From positions 9,070,139-9,134,138 of the forward strand of contig NC_064039.1 of assembly GCF_932526225.1 (NCBI RefSeq): a stretch of DNA of 64,000 nt, read 5' to 3'. A program made the position numbers and the translations under genes. Positions 12,957 through 24,600 of this stretch are shown here, piece by piece. Within the stretch, counting starts at the first letter, position 1, and every line of letters begins with the position of its first letter. Below the pieces are notes generated by a model, which had not been told where the DNA came from, did not search any database, and worked only from the letters and a program-made list of their open reading frames with translations. Source of the DNA: Nematostella vectensis (taxonomy: Eukaryota > Cnidaria > Anthozoa > Actiniaria > Edwardsiidae).

Positions 12957-13668
12957 TCGTCGTGTGGTGAGTGACGTCGTGGGATAAGTTAAGTCGTTTG
13001 GTGAATGACGTCGTGTGGTGAGTAACGTCGTGTGATGAATGACGTCGTGTGGTGGATGACGTCGTGTGATGAATGACTTCGTGTGGTAAATTACGTCGTG
13101 TGATGAGTGACGTCGTGTGATGAATGACTTCGTGTGGTGAATGACGCCGTGTGGTGAATGACGTCGTGTGATGAAAAACTTCGTGTGGTGAATGGGGTCG
13201 TTTGATGAATGACGCCGTGTGGTGAATGACGTCGTGGGATAAGTTAAGTCGTGTGGTGAATGACGTCGTGAGATGAATGACTTCGTGTGGTAAATGACGT
13301 CGTGTGATGAGTGACGTCGTGTGATGAATGACTTCGTGTGGTGAATGACGCCGTGTGGTGAATGACGTCGTGTGATGAAAAACTTCGTGTGGTGAATGGG
13401 GTCGTTTGATGAATGACGTCGTGTGGTGAATGACGTCGTGTGGTGAGTGACGTCGTGTGGTGAATGACGTCGTGAGATGAATGACTTCGTGTGGTGAATG
13501 ACGCCGTGTCGTGAATGACGTCGTGTGCTGAACGACGTCGTGGGATAAGTTAAGTCGTGTGGTGAATGACGCCGTGTGATGAATGACACCGTGTGATTAA
13601 TGACTTCGTGTGGTGAATGACGCAATGTGGTGAATGACGCCGTGTGCTGAATGACGTCGTGGGATAAG
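12957..13668. repeat. Minisatellite of about 15-17 bp
   Basis: About 45 copies of units such as GTGAATGACGTCGTGTG, arranged in higher-order blocks: a block near 13050-13200 recurs almost unchanged near 13270-13410. The minus strand is open through the array, giving a His-Ser-Pro-His-Asp-rich frame that is a repeat artefact. Confidence 0.9.
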
Positions 13669-13739
13669 CTGAGACTACATTGTCGCCAGGATGTCACAGA
13701 TATGCTTATTTAAAATCTGTTGCAAATAAATACATTCTT

Positions 13740-14140
13740 AAAACATAGGCCCGTAAACGGGCATGTAGCTACTGCAGGCAAGTATTTGCAACTGTATGTT
13801 ATCATATATTTCTAGGTTATTTCGTATCATAATCATGCTATAAAATGTACTAGATGAACGGTATAAGACTCCAATATATTAAAAAAAAAGGAAAAAAGAA
13901 AGAAAAAAGATAATATTCAGAGGGGGAGGATTCGAACACATGACTTTACGCAACCTACGGAATCAAATGCAACGACCTTAATAAAAATAATAAAATAATC
14001 TAGGCTGGCGCTTCGTAACGAGCATATCCCGAAATGTATCCGAGGTCAAATTTTCCCAGCAAACTCCGCGGCAAATCTTACTTTTTTTTTCTGCGTGATG
14101 ACATAGTAGCTACTCGCACATGCGCAGTAGCTACAAAAAG
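13740..14140. repeat. Dispersed repeat, copy A
   Basis: Shares segments with 21115-21400 in the same orientation: the start (TAGGCCCGT), TTTCTAGGTTAT, ACGGTATAAGACT, and the end with CTACTCGCACATGCGCAGTA. The ends carry inverted GTAGCTACTGC, suggesting a non-autonomous DNA transposon. A tRNA box-B-like TTCGAA word at about 13933 is present only in this copy. Confidence 0.6.
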
Positions 14141-14680
14141 ATTCAAGAAAAAGTACTTTGCAAAAACCTGAGTAATGACACTTCCTTCTACACCAGCTTG
14201 AAAACCGGACCAGCTACGGCCTTCAACATGGCTATCACCTTTGCCATATCTTATTTCCTGTTACACCTATTGTTATAAAAAATGAATTGTTGTTCATGGC
14301 TTTCAATATTTCATTTACAGAAGTGCAGCAAAGTGAGCATGGTATCATATTGCTTGCACAAAAATATTTTGGAGTCAAATGAGAGGGCTTTCCCACTGAT
14401 CTGAAGACGACTCGTTAGCCTCAGTCATTTTAACAATCTTCTTTACCATCTTCTTCTTCTTCTATTTCTTAGACTTCATCTTCTTTTTCTTCGCCACCAC
14501 GATAAATAATAGCTGCTCCCTAGACAACAAACCAACCGATGCCGTGTCTCTCAAACATGTGATTAGTCCCGTCACGAAAACACAAAATGAAATCCTTAGT
14601 CTCTGTCTCTATATTTCTGTGATCAACTCTGTGTACATGTATGTTCCGAAGGGGTTTGTGATGTATTAAAGAAATAAATG
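14141..14680. other. Intergenic, simple sequence only
   Basis: Contains a TTC-rich run (14450-14490). No gene is recognised. Confidence 0.4.
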
Positions 14681-14820
14681 TATGTCAGACACCCACAAGA
14701 CTTTGGCAGATATTGCTAGAGCCTTATCTCTTGCATTAAACGTATTAAAACTACCGGCTTTGGCCAGAAAACACGAAAAAAATGATCGCCAAAATGCTTA
14801 AAAACCTCATAGGTCTAGTA
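14681..14820 (-). pseudogene. Decayed copy of PAN-LamG exon 1
   Basis: Closely matches 12387-12520, the signal-peptide end of the PAN-LamG gene. Shared words include GTCAGACACCCACA, GAGCCTTATCTC and GATCGCCAAAA. An insertion after the GCGATC word and several in-frame stops break the reading frame, and no PAN cysteine region follows. It is a partial gene duplication in the same orientation, 2.3 kb upstream of the parent. Confidence 0.75.
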
Positions 14821-15510
14821 AAAAAACTCATTAAGGAGCCTTATTTAATTTTAAATAAACTTTGTAAGGATTGTGCAAAGCAAGCAAGGCACATTAATCC
14901 CATTTTAATTAGTTGGCAATATGGTACCCCATTAGAAAGCAACCAATCACTGGCTTGAAGCAGTTATTTTTGCAGCCATTTTTCTCTTTAGCGCTGCACC
15001 GCTTTTCCGCAGTAGATGGCGGGGGTTTAGTCGGAATCATTAAGAAGGCGCGCTCTACTTGTTAACTTCCTGCAGTGGAAAATTATGTACTCTTGATTAA
15101 CTGTGATAACAGCATAGGACATTTTCTTTAGACTTCTTTTCGACAATTCACTTCATTTTGTTGACGGAGTGTAGTGTTTTTGGGATCATTGGATTTGTCG
15201 CGTCAGCAAAGTCAAGCAGGCGAAGGAAAATTGACAGTACCTCCCGTCCCTCAGACATTTATTTTCTTCAAGCAAAGTGATTTTTTTTACTCAAAAAGGG
15301 GGGTGGATTTCCACCCCTCTTGTATCCGCCCCCTTCTCGTATAGCATTGGGCGTGTCTTATCAGCCACATCTTTGTTATTGCTTTAATTAAAAAAAAAAA
15401 AAAAAAAACAGATGGAAATGTATAACAAAGTTTGATACTTTACCAGCCGATGGAAATAGATGCGCCATCGCATTTTGTATTTTGCTAGGATGACAAAATG
15501 GCAGCAACGG
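14821..15510. other. Intergenic, no gene recognised
   Basis: Includes an A-run near 15390. No exon is supported. Confidence 0.4.
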
Positions 15511-18215
15511 GGACATGGATCCTAGATCTGGCCAGTGTAGAATGAGAGACATAAGTCCCTATATCTGGCTAGTGTAGAGTGAGAGACATGGGTCCCTAGA
15601 TCTGGCTAGTGTAGAATGAGACATAAGTCCCTATATCTGGCCAGTGTAGAATGAGAGACATGGGTCCCTAGATCTGGCTAGTGTAGAATGAGAACTGGGT
15701 CCCTAGATCTGGCCAGTGTAGAATGAGAGACATGGGTCCCTAGATCTGGCTAGTGTAGAATAAGAGACATGGGTCCCTAGATCTGGCTAGTGTAGAATGA
15801 GACATGGGTCCCTAGATCTGGCCAGTGTAGAATGAGAGACATAAGTCCCTATATCTGGCCAGTGTAGAATGAGAGACATGGGTCCCTAGATCTGGCTAGT
15901 GTAGAATGAGACATGGGTCCCTAGATCTGGCCAGTGTAGAATGAGAGACATGGGTCCCTAGATCTGGCTAGTGTAGAATGAGACATGGGTCCCTAGATCT
16001 GGCCAGTGTAGAATGAGAGACATAAGTCCCTATATCTGGCTAGTGTAGAGTGAGAGACATGGGTCCCTAGATCTGGCTAGTGCAGAATGAGAGACATGGG
16101 TCCCTAGATCTGGCTAGTGTAGAATGAGAGACATGGGTCCCTATATCTGGCTACTGTAGAATGAGAGACATGGGTCCCTAGATCTGGCTACTGTAGAATG
16201 AGAGACATGGGTCCCTAGATCTGGCTAGTGCAGAATGAGAGACATTGGTCCCTAGATCTGGCCAGTGTAGAATGACAGACATGGGTCCCTATATTTGGCT
16301 AGTGCAGAATGACAGACATGGGTCCCTAGATCTGGCCAGTGTAGAATGACAGACATGGGTCCCTAGATCTGGCCAGTGTAGAATGAGATACATGGGTCCC
16401 TATATCTGGCTAGTGTAGAATGACAGACATGGGTCCCTATATCTGGCTAGTGTAGAATGACAGACATGGGTCCCTATATCTGGCTAGTGTACAATGAGAG
16501 ACGTGGGTCCCTAGATCTGGCTAGTGTAGAATGAGAGACATGGGTCCCTAGATCTGGCCAGTGTAGAATAACAGACATGGGTCCCTAGATCTGGCTAGTG
16601 TAGAATGAGACATAAGTCCCTATATCTGGCCAGTGTAGAATGAGAGACATGGGTCCCTAGATCTGGCTAGTGTAGAATGAGACATGGGTCCCTAGATCTG
16701 GCCAGTGTAGAATGAGAGACATGGGTCCCTAGATCTGGCTAGTGTAGAATGAGAAACATGGGTCCCTAGATCTGGCTAGTGTAGAATGAGACATGGGTCC
16801 CTAGATCTGGCCAGTGTAGAATGAGAGACATAAGTCCCTATATCTGGCCAGTGTAGAATGAGAAACATGGGTCCCTAGATCTGGCTAGTGTAGAATGAGA
16901 GACATGGGTCCCTAGATCTGGCCAGTGTAGAATGAGAGACATGGGTCCCTAGATCTGGCTAGTGTAGAATGAGAGACATGGGTCCCTAGATCTGGCCAGT
17001 GTAGAATGAGAGACATGGGTCCCTATATCTGGCCAGTGTAGAATGAGAGACATGGGTCCCTAGATCTGACTAGTGTAGAATGAGACATGGGTCCCTAGAT
17101 CTGGCTAGTGTAGAAAGAGAGACATGGTCCCTATATCTGGCTAGTGTAGAATGACAGACATGGGTCCCTAGATCTGGCCAGTGTAGAATGAGAGACATGG
17201 GTCCCTAGATCTGGCTAGTGTAGAATGAGACATGGGTCCCTAGATCTGGCTAGTGTAGAATGAGAGACATGGGTCCCTATATCTGGCTAGTGTAGAATGA
17301 CAGACATGGGTCCCTAGATCTGGCTAATGTAGAATGAGAGACATGGGTCCCTAGATCTGGCCAGTGTAGAATAACAGACATGGGTCCCTAGATCTGGCAA
17401 GTGTAGAATGAGAGACATGGGTCCCTATATCTGGCCAGTGTGGAATGAGAGACATGGGTCCCTATATCTGGCCAGTGTAGAATGAGAGACATGGGTCCCT
17501 AGATCTGGCTAGTGTAGAATAAGAGACATGGGTCCCTATATCTGGCTAGTGTAGAACGAGAGACATGGGTCCCTATATCTGGCCAGCGTAGAATGAGAGA
17601 CATGGGTCCATATATCTGGCCAGTGTAGAATGAGAGACATGGTTCCCTAGATCTGGCCAGTGTAGAATGAGAGACATGGGTCCCTATATCTGGCCAGTGT
17701 AGAATGAGAGACATGGGTCCCTAGATCTGGCTAGTGTAGAATGACACATGGGTCCCTAGATCTGGCTAGTGTAGAATGAGAGACATGGTCCCTATATCTG
17801 GCTAGCGTAGAATGACAGACATGGGTCCCTAGATCTGGCCAGTGTAGAATGAGAGACATAAGTCCCTATATCTGGCTAGTGTAGAGTGAGAGACATGGGT
17901 CCCTAGATCTGGCTAGTGTAGAATGAGACATGGGTCCCTAGATCTGGCTAGTGTAGAATGTGAGACATGGGTCCCTATATCTGGCTAGTGTAGAATGACA
18001 GACATGGGTCCCTATATCTGGCTAGTGTAGAATGACAGACATGGGTCCCTATATCTGGCTAGTGTAAAATGAGGGACATGGGTCCCTAGATCTGGCCAGT
18101 GTAGAATAACAGACATGGGTCCCTAGATCTGGCAAGTGTAGAATGAGAGACATGGGTCTCTATGTCTGGCCAGTGTAGAATGAGAGACATGGGTCCCTAT
18201 ATAAGGCTAGTTTAG
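15511..18215. repeat. Large minisatellite, unit about 37 bp
   Basis: About 70 tandem copies of a unit reading roughly GGTCCCTAGATCTGGCTAGT followed by GTAGAATGAGAGACATG. Variants alternate CTAGATCT/CTATATCT and GGCTAG/GGCCAG, and some units lack the two-base GA. The array ends raggedly near 18215. Frames across it are repeat artefacts. Confidence 0.95.
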
Positions 18216-18650
18216 AATAGGGCAACCAATTAAAATGATCCATTCTTTTCCTTTCCTTTTTAGCTAGATGAGCTTCGTGTATTTTTATTGTAAATTATTA
18301 ACACGAAACTGTAAGCTTGGGCTCCCTGTGGTGTGGCTACAACACGTCATAAGAAGTCATAACAATAATTTTCCAGCATTTTTATCTTTAATAATCTTTA
18401 ACCTAGTGAAATCTTCAATAAATTGTACGAACGCTTTGCGTTTAAAATGTACTTAGTACTTTTATACTCAAGCAATGATTGGTTTATCTTTCTGTCATTT
18501 TTTGTCACAACTCGTTCCCAGTACTTCGTCTTCGTGCAATAAGATATTCCCGGGTACGAGAGGAAGTGGTATACTCGATAAAATAATTTTCTTTACTTTT
18601 TTTGAAAATAGTTCATTATTTATAATTTCTGTTTATTTTTCATCTGTGTA
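18216..18650. other. SEC23IP: 3' flank of SEC23IP
   Basis: The stop of the minus-strand gene is at 18651 and an AATAAA (minus) lies at 18632-18637. The rest is AT-rich with no second gene visible. Confidence 0.5.
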
Positions 18651-21600
18651 TTACGTAGTTATTCCATCTTTGTAAATCGCTCTCAGAATAAACAGCGCCG
18701 TGTCCTCCGACAACCTGTAACAGACACAGCGGAAGAATATTTCAGCACGCGTAACGCCATCTTACACGTCACGCCATTGTATGTAACGCAGCAGGACATC
18801 ACATAGTTACCCTGCTAACAGAGCTTTCTTGCTGTTTATACCTATCAGTTTACTTATCCGTGTCGCGACTCTGTTCTTTCGCGTTGTCGTTTGTTTGTGC
18901 CCATAGAAGGCTCTGCCGACAGCCGCTATCGAATCTCGTTGAGCATGCGCATTAGTCAACTCCAAGCTTTTGGAAAACAGGAAAAAAGCTCTTCATGCAG
19001 GGTATCACATATTTAAATGTCACACCACGGCATAACACCAAGTGCGAGCGAATCTCACCCTATGGTGACCCCCTTGCCTGATATTATACCAATAACATGA
19101 CTGATTAGAGCACGGTGTTGTTGAAATGTGTTTTTCCTCCCCTGGGCGTAATCATGTCTCCCCCCCCTCTTGCCAATACCACACCCATACCATATAACTC
19201 ACCAGTAGTACACATAACTGCTCAGGGCAAAGAGGTACTCATTCACCCCCCCCCCCTCCTCCCTTGCTGTGCCACACCCAATCCACACCCATACCATATA
19301 ACTCACCAGTAGCAAACATGACTGCTCAACGCAAAGAGGTACTCATTCAGGCTTTCTAACGGTCTTTCCTGAAGAACATAGTCAATTCGATCACCACTGT
19401 TGAGCTGTCCGATCCTTAGCAAGGTGTCGGTCTCATCTTCAGAAATAACTAGTGACAAACGAGAAACATCGCTACAGTTTAGTTATTTTATTGTTAACTA
19501 TTGCTATCGATGTGGGAGTGTATGGTACCTTGTGTCACTAACTATCTAGCCTGTGTAGCTGACGGTTTTGTTGAGTTTTAGAGCAGTTTTTAATCAGCGA
19601 AATTGTTAGTAGTTTGTTTTCCTAAATTTTTTTATCGCGCCCATGCAAACAAACTAGCAAAACAAACTACGAATAATTTCGCGTATTCGCGGATAAAAAA
19701 ACAGCTTTGAAAATCAAACAAACCGCCCGCAATGCAGGCTACTAGCTATCGATTTGTGAATGTATGGTACTTTCAGTGTCACTTGCTATCTATGATAGAT
19801 TGGATGGTGGTATTACCTTCAGTGTCACTCGCTATCGATGTGGGAGTAGAAGGTGGATCTATCTGCTGCTGTGTAGATGACACGACTCCATCTGAGTAGG
19901 CATGCGCCCGGGCAAACTCGTTGATCGATTCCCATGTGTTTTTCACCGACTCGATAAGACTTGCCTTGAGCGTGGCGCCAAAACGACTTAGGTTGTCACG
20001 CAATTCTTTCAAAGAAAAACAAACAAACATTACAAACAAGGGACCCGTCTGTTCACCATAGGTTTACACTATTCCAAATATTCCAGTATTCTTGACTTCT
20101 CCCTCTGGTCAAGAAATACATAAAGGATGGTTTCCACGGTGCACGCGTATGCGTTCCTGGCAGGGTCACTTGACTTATAAGAAGGGGTGGCGACCTCGGT
20201 GTATGCGTTTGCGTCTCTTGTGGTATTAAATCAAGGAGAGTCACATGATATATAAGAAGGGGTGGTTTCCTCGGTGCACGCGTTTGAGTTCCTGGCAGGC
20301 TCACTTGACTTATGAAAAGGGGTGGTTACCTAGGTGCATGCGTTTGCGTCCCTTGTGGTGTTTTATCATGATTGGGTCCTTGACAAACGTTGAGTCGACC
20401 AGGGGCTCCAGTCGGTATGCCTGTGGTATGAATAAAAAATGAAATTGAATGGAACACCGAAAGACATTATTGAACAATCATCCACGTAACAAATAACACC
20501 AGACTCACCACTGGGTCGAACTGGAAGTCGCCGACATGAAATTGAAAATAAAACAGGATAATAGAAAATTACTTGAGAGCATTTTTAACTAATTCGTTAC
20601 AAGTACAGTGGTACCTCTGATAGAAGCAGGGGGAGGATTCACAACACACCAATAGTGGCACCTCTAATAGGTAGCCGTTTAAAATAAGGATTTTACCATT
20701 TTAGTGGTATGTAAGACCAAATCGTTTCCATTTTCTAGTAACAATAGTGGCAATAGTTATTGGTTACCGGGTGAAAGATGTTGAAGACTTTCTGGCAAGT
20801 TGGAAGCTTGAAGTCGGGTCCAACTTGGTCCACACCCCTACAGGAAACACCAAGTTATAGTTTAGAACAAAACAAGTATGCCACAGTGCATGATAAAGGC
20901 AACATGAGAATGCGAATTTGCACAATAATACAAAATACAGAGCTGCGCAAAACATGGGAAATAAGTGCAGAGTTCCATAAGAATGGCTGAAAATTAAATG
21001 AGCCCTTGTCAGCCGATTAATAGTGAAAGATCTAAAAATATAAACCTAGAAATACAACCTCGTATGCTTTGTCATACTTTGGTAGCGGCTGATAACGGCT
21101 CTAAGCTTTAAAAAATAGGCCCGTTGTACATGTAGCCAGTGCAACATATACGTTACGTAATTACAACATATTTCTAGGTTATGTTTTAGTATCATCATAC
21201 TATAAAAAGTGTTGATAAACGGTATAAGACTGATAAAAATTTATATAAAAAAAGAAAAGAAAATTGGTTGAAGGGATCTCGAAGTCTTATTTTCCCAGCC
21301 AACCTCGCAGCCAAGAGGTCACTCTTGTAGTCACTCTTACTTCCTTTCTTTTTCGACGCGATGGCATAGAAGCTACTCGCACATGCGCAGTAGCTACAAT
21401 AATTACAAAAGGCAGAGCAAATACCAACTCATCTGTCACTGACTCACCTGACTGTCATAAACATTCCTATCGGGGAGCCAAGTGCAAAGAGAGCGAAGGG
21501 TTTGAAGGCAAGCTTGGGGTACTTCACATATGGTTGTCCCGTACCAGCATAGCCTTGATGATAGAGCACTTCCACACTTTCCACCGTGCCAAGGGACTGG

Positions 21601-24600
21601 AGTGAGCTAGTAGATTGAGTCAAAACCATCTCTGCGCTGTTAAGCTTTGATTCAGCTCGGGCTTTGGCACGTTTCTCTTTTTCCTTTTTGTGTTTCTCCT
21701 GAATTAAAACAAAGACAAAATCAGCTTCACAAGTGACATTGAACCGTAAAAGCTGTGTTTTTGCCTGCTTCTTTCAGCTTTTATTTTGAAAGGATCTATA
21801 ATACGCTGAGATCTGAGGATACATTACTTAGTACTAATGTATTTATTTATCTGCATCTCCAAAATGAAAATAACATATCCTATACCGGAGTTACATTATT
21901 CATAACACTATTTATGGTGAGAACAAAGGGCTGAAAATAACAAGGAAAACTGGATATAAACGATGTCATGTTATTTGTTTACATTTTTGGAATAGCAGAT
22001 GTACGTTGGAGAGAAATAAGTTACTTGAAGAGCCTATGTCCAGGGCCGTAGCAGGGTGTGGGGCACTGGGGGCACGTGCCCCCCCCCCAATATTAAAAAA
22101 ATATATAAGGAAATGACCAGTAGGGGCTTGCCTGTGCCCCCCAATATTTTCTTAATGTTTCTGTATAGCCCCCCCCCCCCCCCCCAACCATTCTTGCGTG
22201 GGCTGCTACGACTCTGATGCCAGACGCCAGTTTGTCTTCTTGGCAAAATACCAAGTGTGAGAAAGCACCCATTTCTATTGTCTGATTTGGGAAAGCTGTT
22301 GCGATGTTTTATTGAATTCGGTGAATAAAGCATAAGTGGGTGGTTATTTTGTGGTTTCTTCTTTTGTCACCCAGTATTTGTTTAAAACAAAAAGATCGCC
22401 CCAAAGTACCGTCGCCCCGATCACAGTTGAGTACGATCGCCCCACTCAGAGAACGATCGCCCCACATCAGAAATGTTCGTCTTTTGAAGCAAGAAAGTCA
22501 TGCAGAAACGAATATTTTGTCCACGGTAATTATTTTTATCAAGCAATGGCGAATTTCAATGTTTACTTTTCGATAACAGTACGTTGTTTTTTTCGTCATT
22601 TTGAAGTAAGAAAGAGCTTTTGGGCTATGTAATGATTGTAAGATTTATGCTTAAATGGATCCGCTTTTGGGCTTTGCACTGATTGTAAGCCAACTTTCGG
22701 CGGTTAATAACCCGAATAAGCACCGTAGAGAAATAATAATTACACCGAAAGGGTTTTAGGGGTTTATATGGGTCTGTTGATTCGGAAACGAGCCCTTAAA
22801 GACAATTTAGAAGAAGAAACGATAAGATTCTTGTTTGTTTGTTAAGAACGCGGTAGCAGAAAAGACCACTATATCGGGCCGACTTTTGGCAGTTATTAAC
22901 GTGAATTAACATCGTAGAAATATAATAATTTGGCCCATACCAACAAGTTTTCTATATTACGAGAATAGGTATAAATGTGTAGGCTGAGTAGAATACCTGA
23001 AGTGCAGCATGCTGTCTCAGGTAACCCATAAGCTTCTTGCGAGGACCCATGGGTAGACCCATCTCCTTAACATCTGACTCGCTGCACAGTGACTGCATGA
23101 GAATGGTGTGATGGTGGTCTTATTAGTAGGGCATGACTACTATATGGTTATATAACATACATATAGGGTTAAATTGTCATATCACCTAGGTAACAGTATA
23201 AGGTACATAACAGACGTCAAGTCTACATTAACAAGGTAACACATGAGTAAGGTTTTAAGGTAACATATGTGTAAGGTCTCCTAGGTAACACATGTGTATG
23301 GTTATACACCCAAGTTACATACTGGAGTGGATATAAGCAACACAATTAAACATAAATATAGCCAGGGGTATTACAAGGGCCTTACCTCAATTCAGAATGA
23401 ACTTTGAGAACAAATACATTGGAGCAGATCTAATAATTAGTTACTTCCAGCTTTATAAACCCATCTAACCCAAACCAGGTCAACCTGCTAGCAGACTGTT
23501 GTTACAAACTTACCAGCGTATTGAGGTCTATCTTCTCAGACTCAAAAAGGGCAGTATAGTCCTGTAGCCCAAGCTGGCTTAACACCTCTGGTAGCTCCTG
23601 GCCAGACTCTTCCTCATCCTCAGACAGCTCCAGAGCAGCAGAATCGGTGGAGTCTTCTGACATTTGCGTGCTGTTGAAAATTCATTTGAAATGAGACAAA
23701 GAGTAATTCAAGAACTAAAAAGAAGAGGATGATAAGAGAAAAGGTAATCTATTAAACCCAGAGCAGACAGAATGTTAAGATTAAAGCAAAGTAGTATATA
23801 GTTTACCTGTTATGCTGTTGGGCAGGTGGGGACTGCTTGGCACTCTTGGTGGCATTGGGGTCTTGTTGATGGTATAGAATATCAAACATGATACTTGAAC
23901 CTGAAAACAAAACAAAAATCACCAAAAAAACACAATAGAGCAGTGTGGAGGACGTTAATGGAACTCAGATGAAACACAACATGCTAAAGGCAGCGGTGTA
24001 GCCAGGATTATTAAGAGGAGGGGACCCAAAAGGCCCTTTCAATGCATTTTCATGTCTCACACATTTACTGTATTTTTGGCTTCTAAAGGAGGGGTGGGCC
24101 AGGCAGGGCCCCCTGGGCCACCCCTGGTTACGCCGCTGAAAGGTGTTGTTCTTACCCAGACTGTGCCCACACACTGATATTTGGCCTTTGAAGGAGGGAT
24201 TCCTTTTCCTGAATAAAGCCAGTAGATTTGTCATCTCAGATCCTACAGTGTCCACAATTGTCTGCCAAACAAAACATCAGATTAATTGTAGAACAAGATG
24301 CCAAACAGGGTGTTGATATAAAGGTGGTTGTGTCATGTATGGTGTGTTGGTGTAGATTGTCAAGTAGGGTGTTGTTGTGAAGAGTGTTGGTGATATGTAG
24401 GGGGCATGAGTGGGTTGCGTGTTAAGTACTGTAGGGTGTTGTGAAGGGTGTTAGTGTTGGTGATGTTGTGAAGAGTGTTGGTGATATGTAGGGTGCATGA
24501 GCGGGTTGTGTGTTAAGTACTGTAGGGTGTTGTGAAGGGTGTAAGTGTACATAGGGTACATGAGTGGATAAGTGCATTGAATGTCAAGTAGGGTGTTGTT

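Noticed and set aside
12951-13697. 248-codon His-rich frame
   Set aside because: It lies wholly in a minisatellite and has no non-repeat sequence.
15511-18215. CRISPR-like look of regular repeats
   Set aside because: Units are contiguous with no unique spacers, in a eukaryotic genome.
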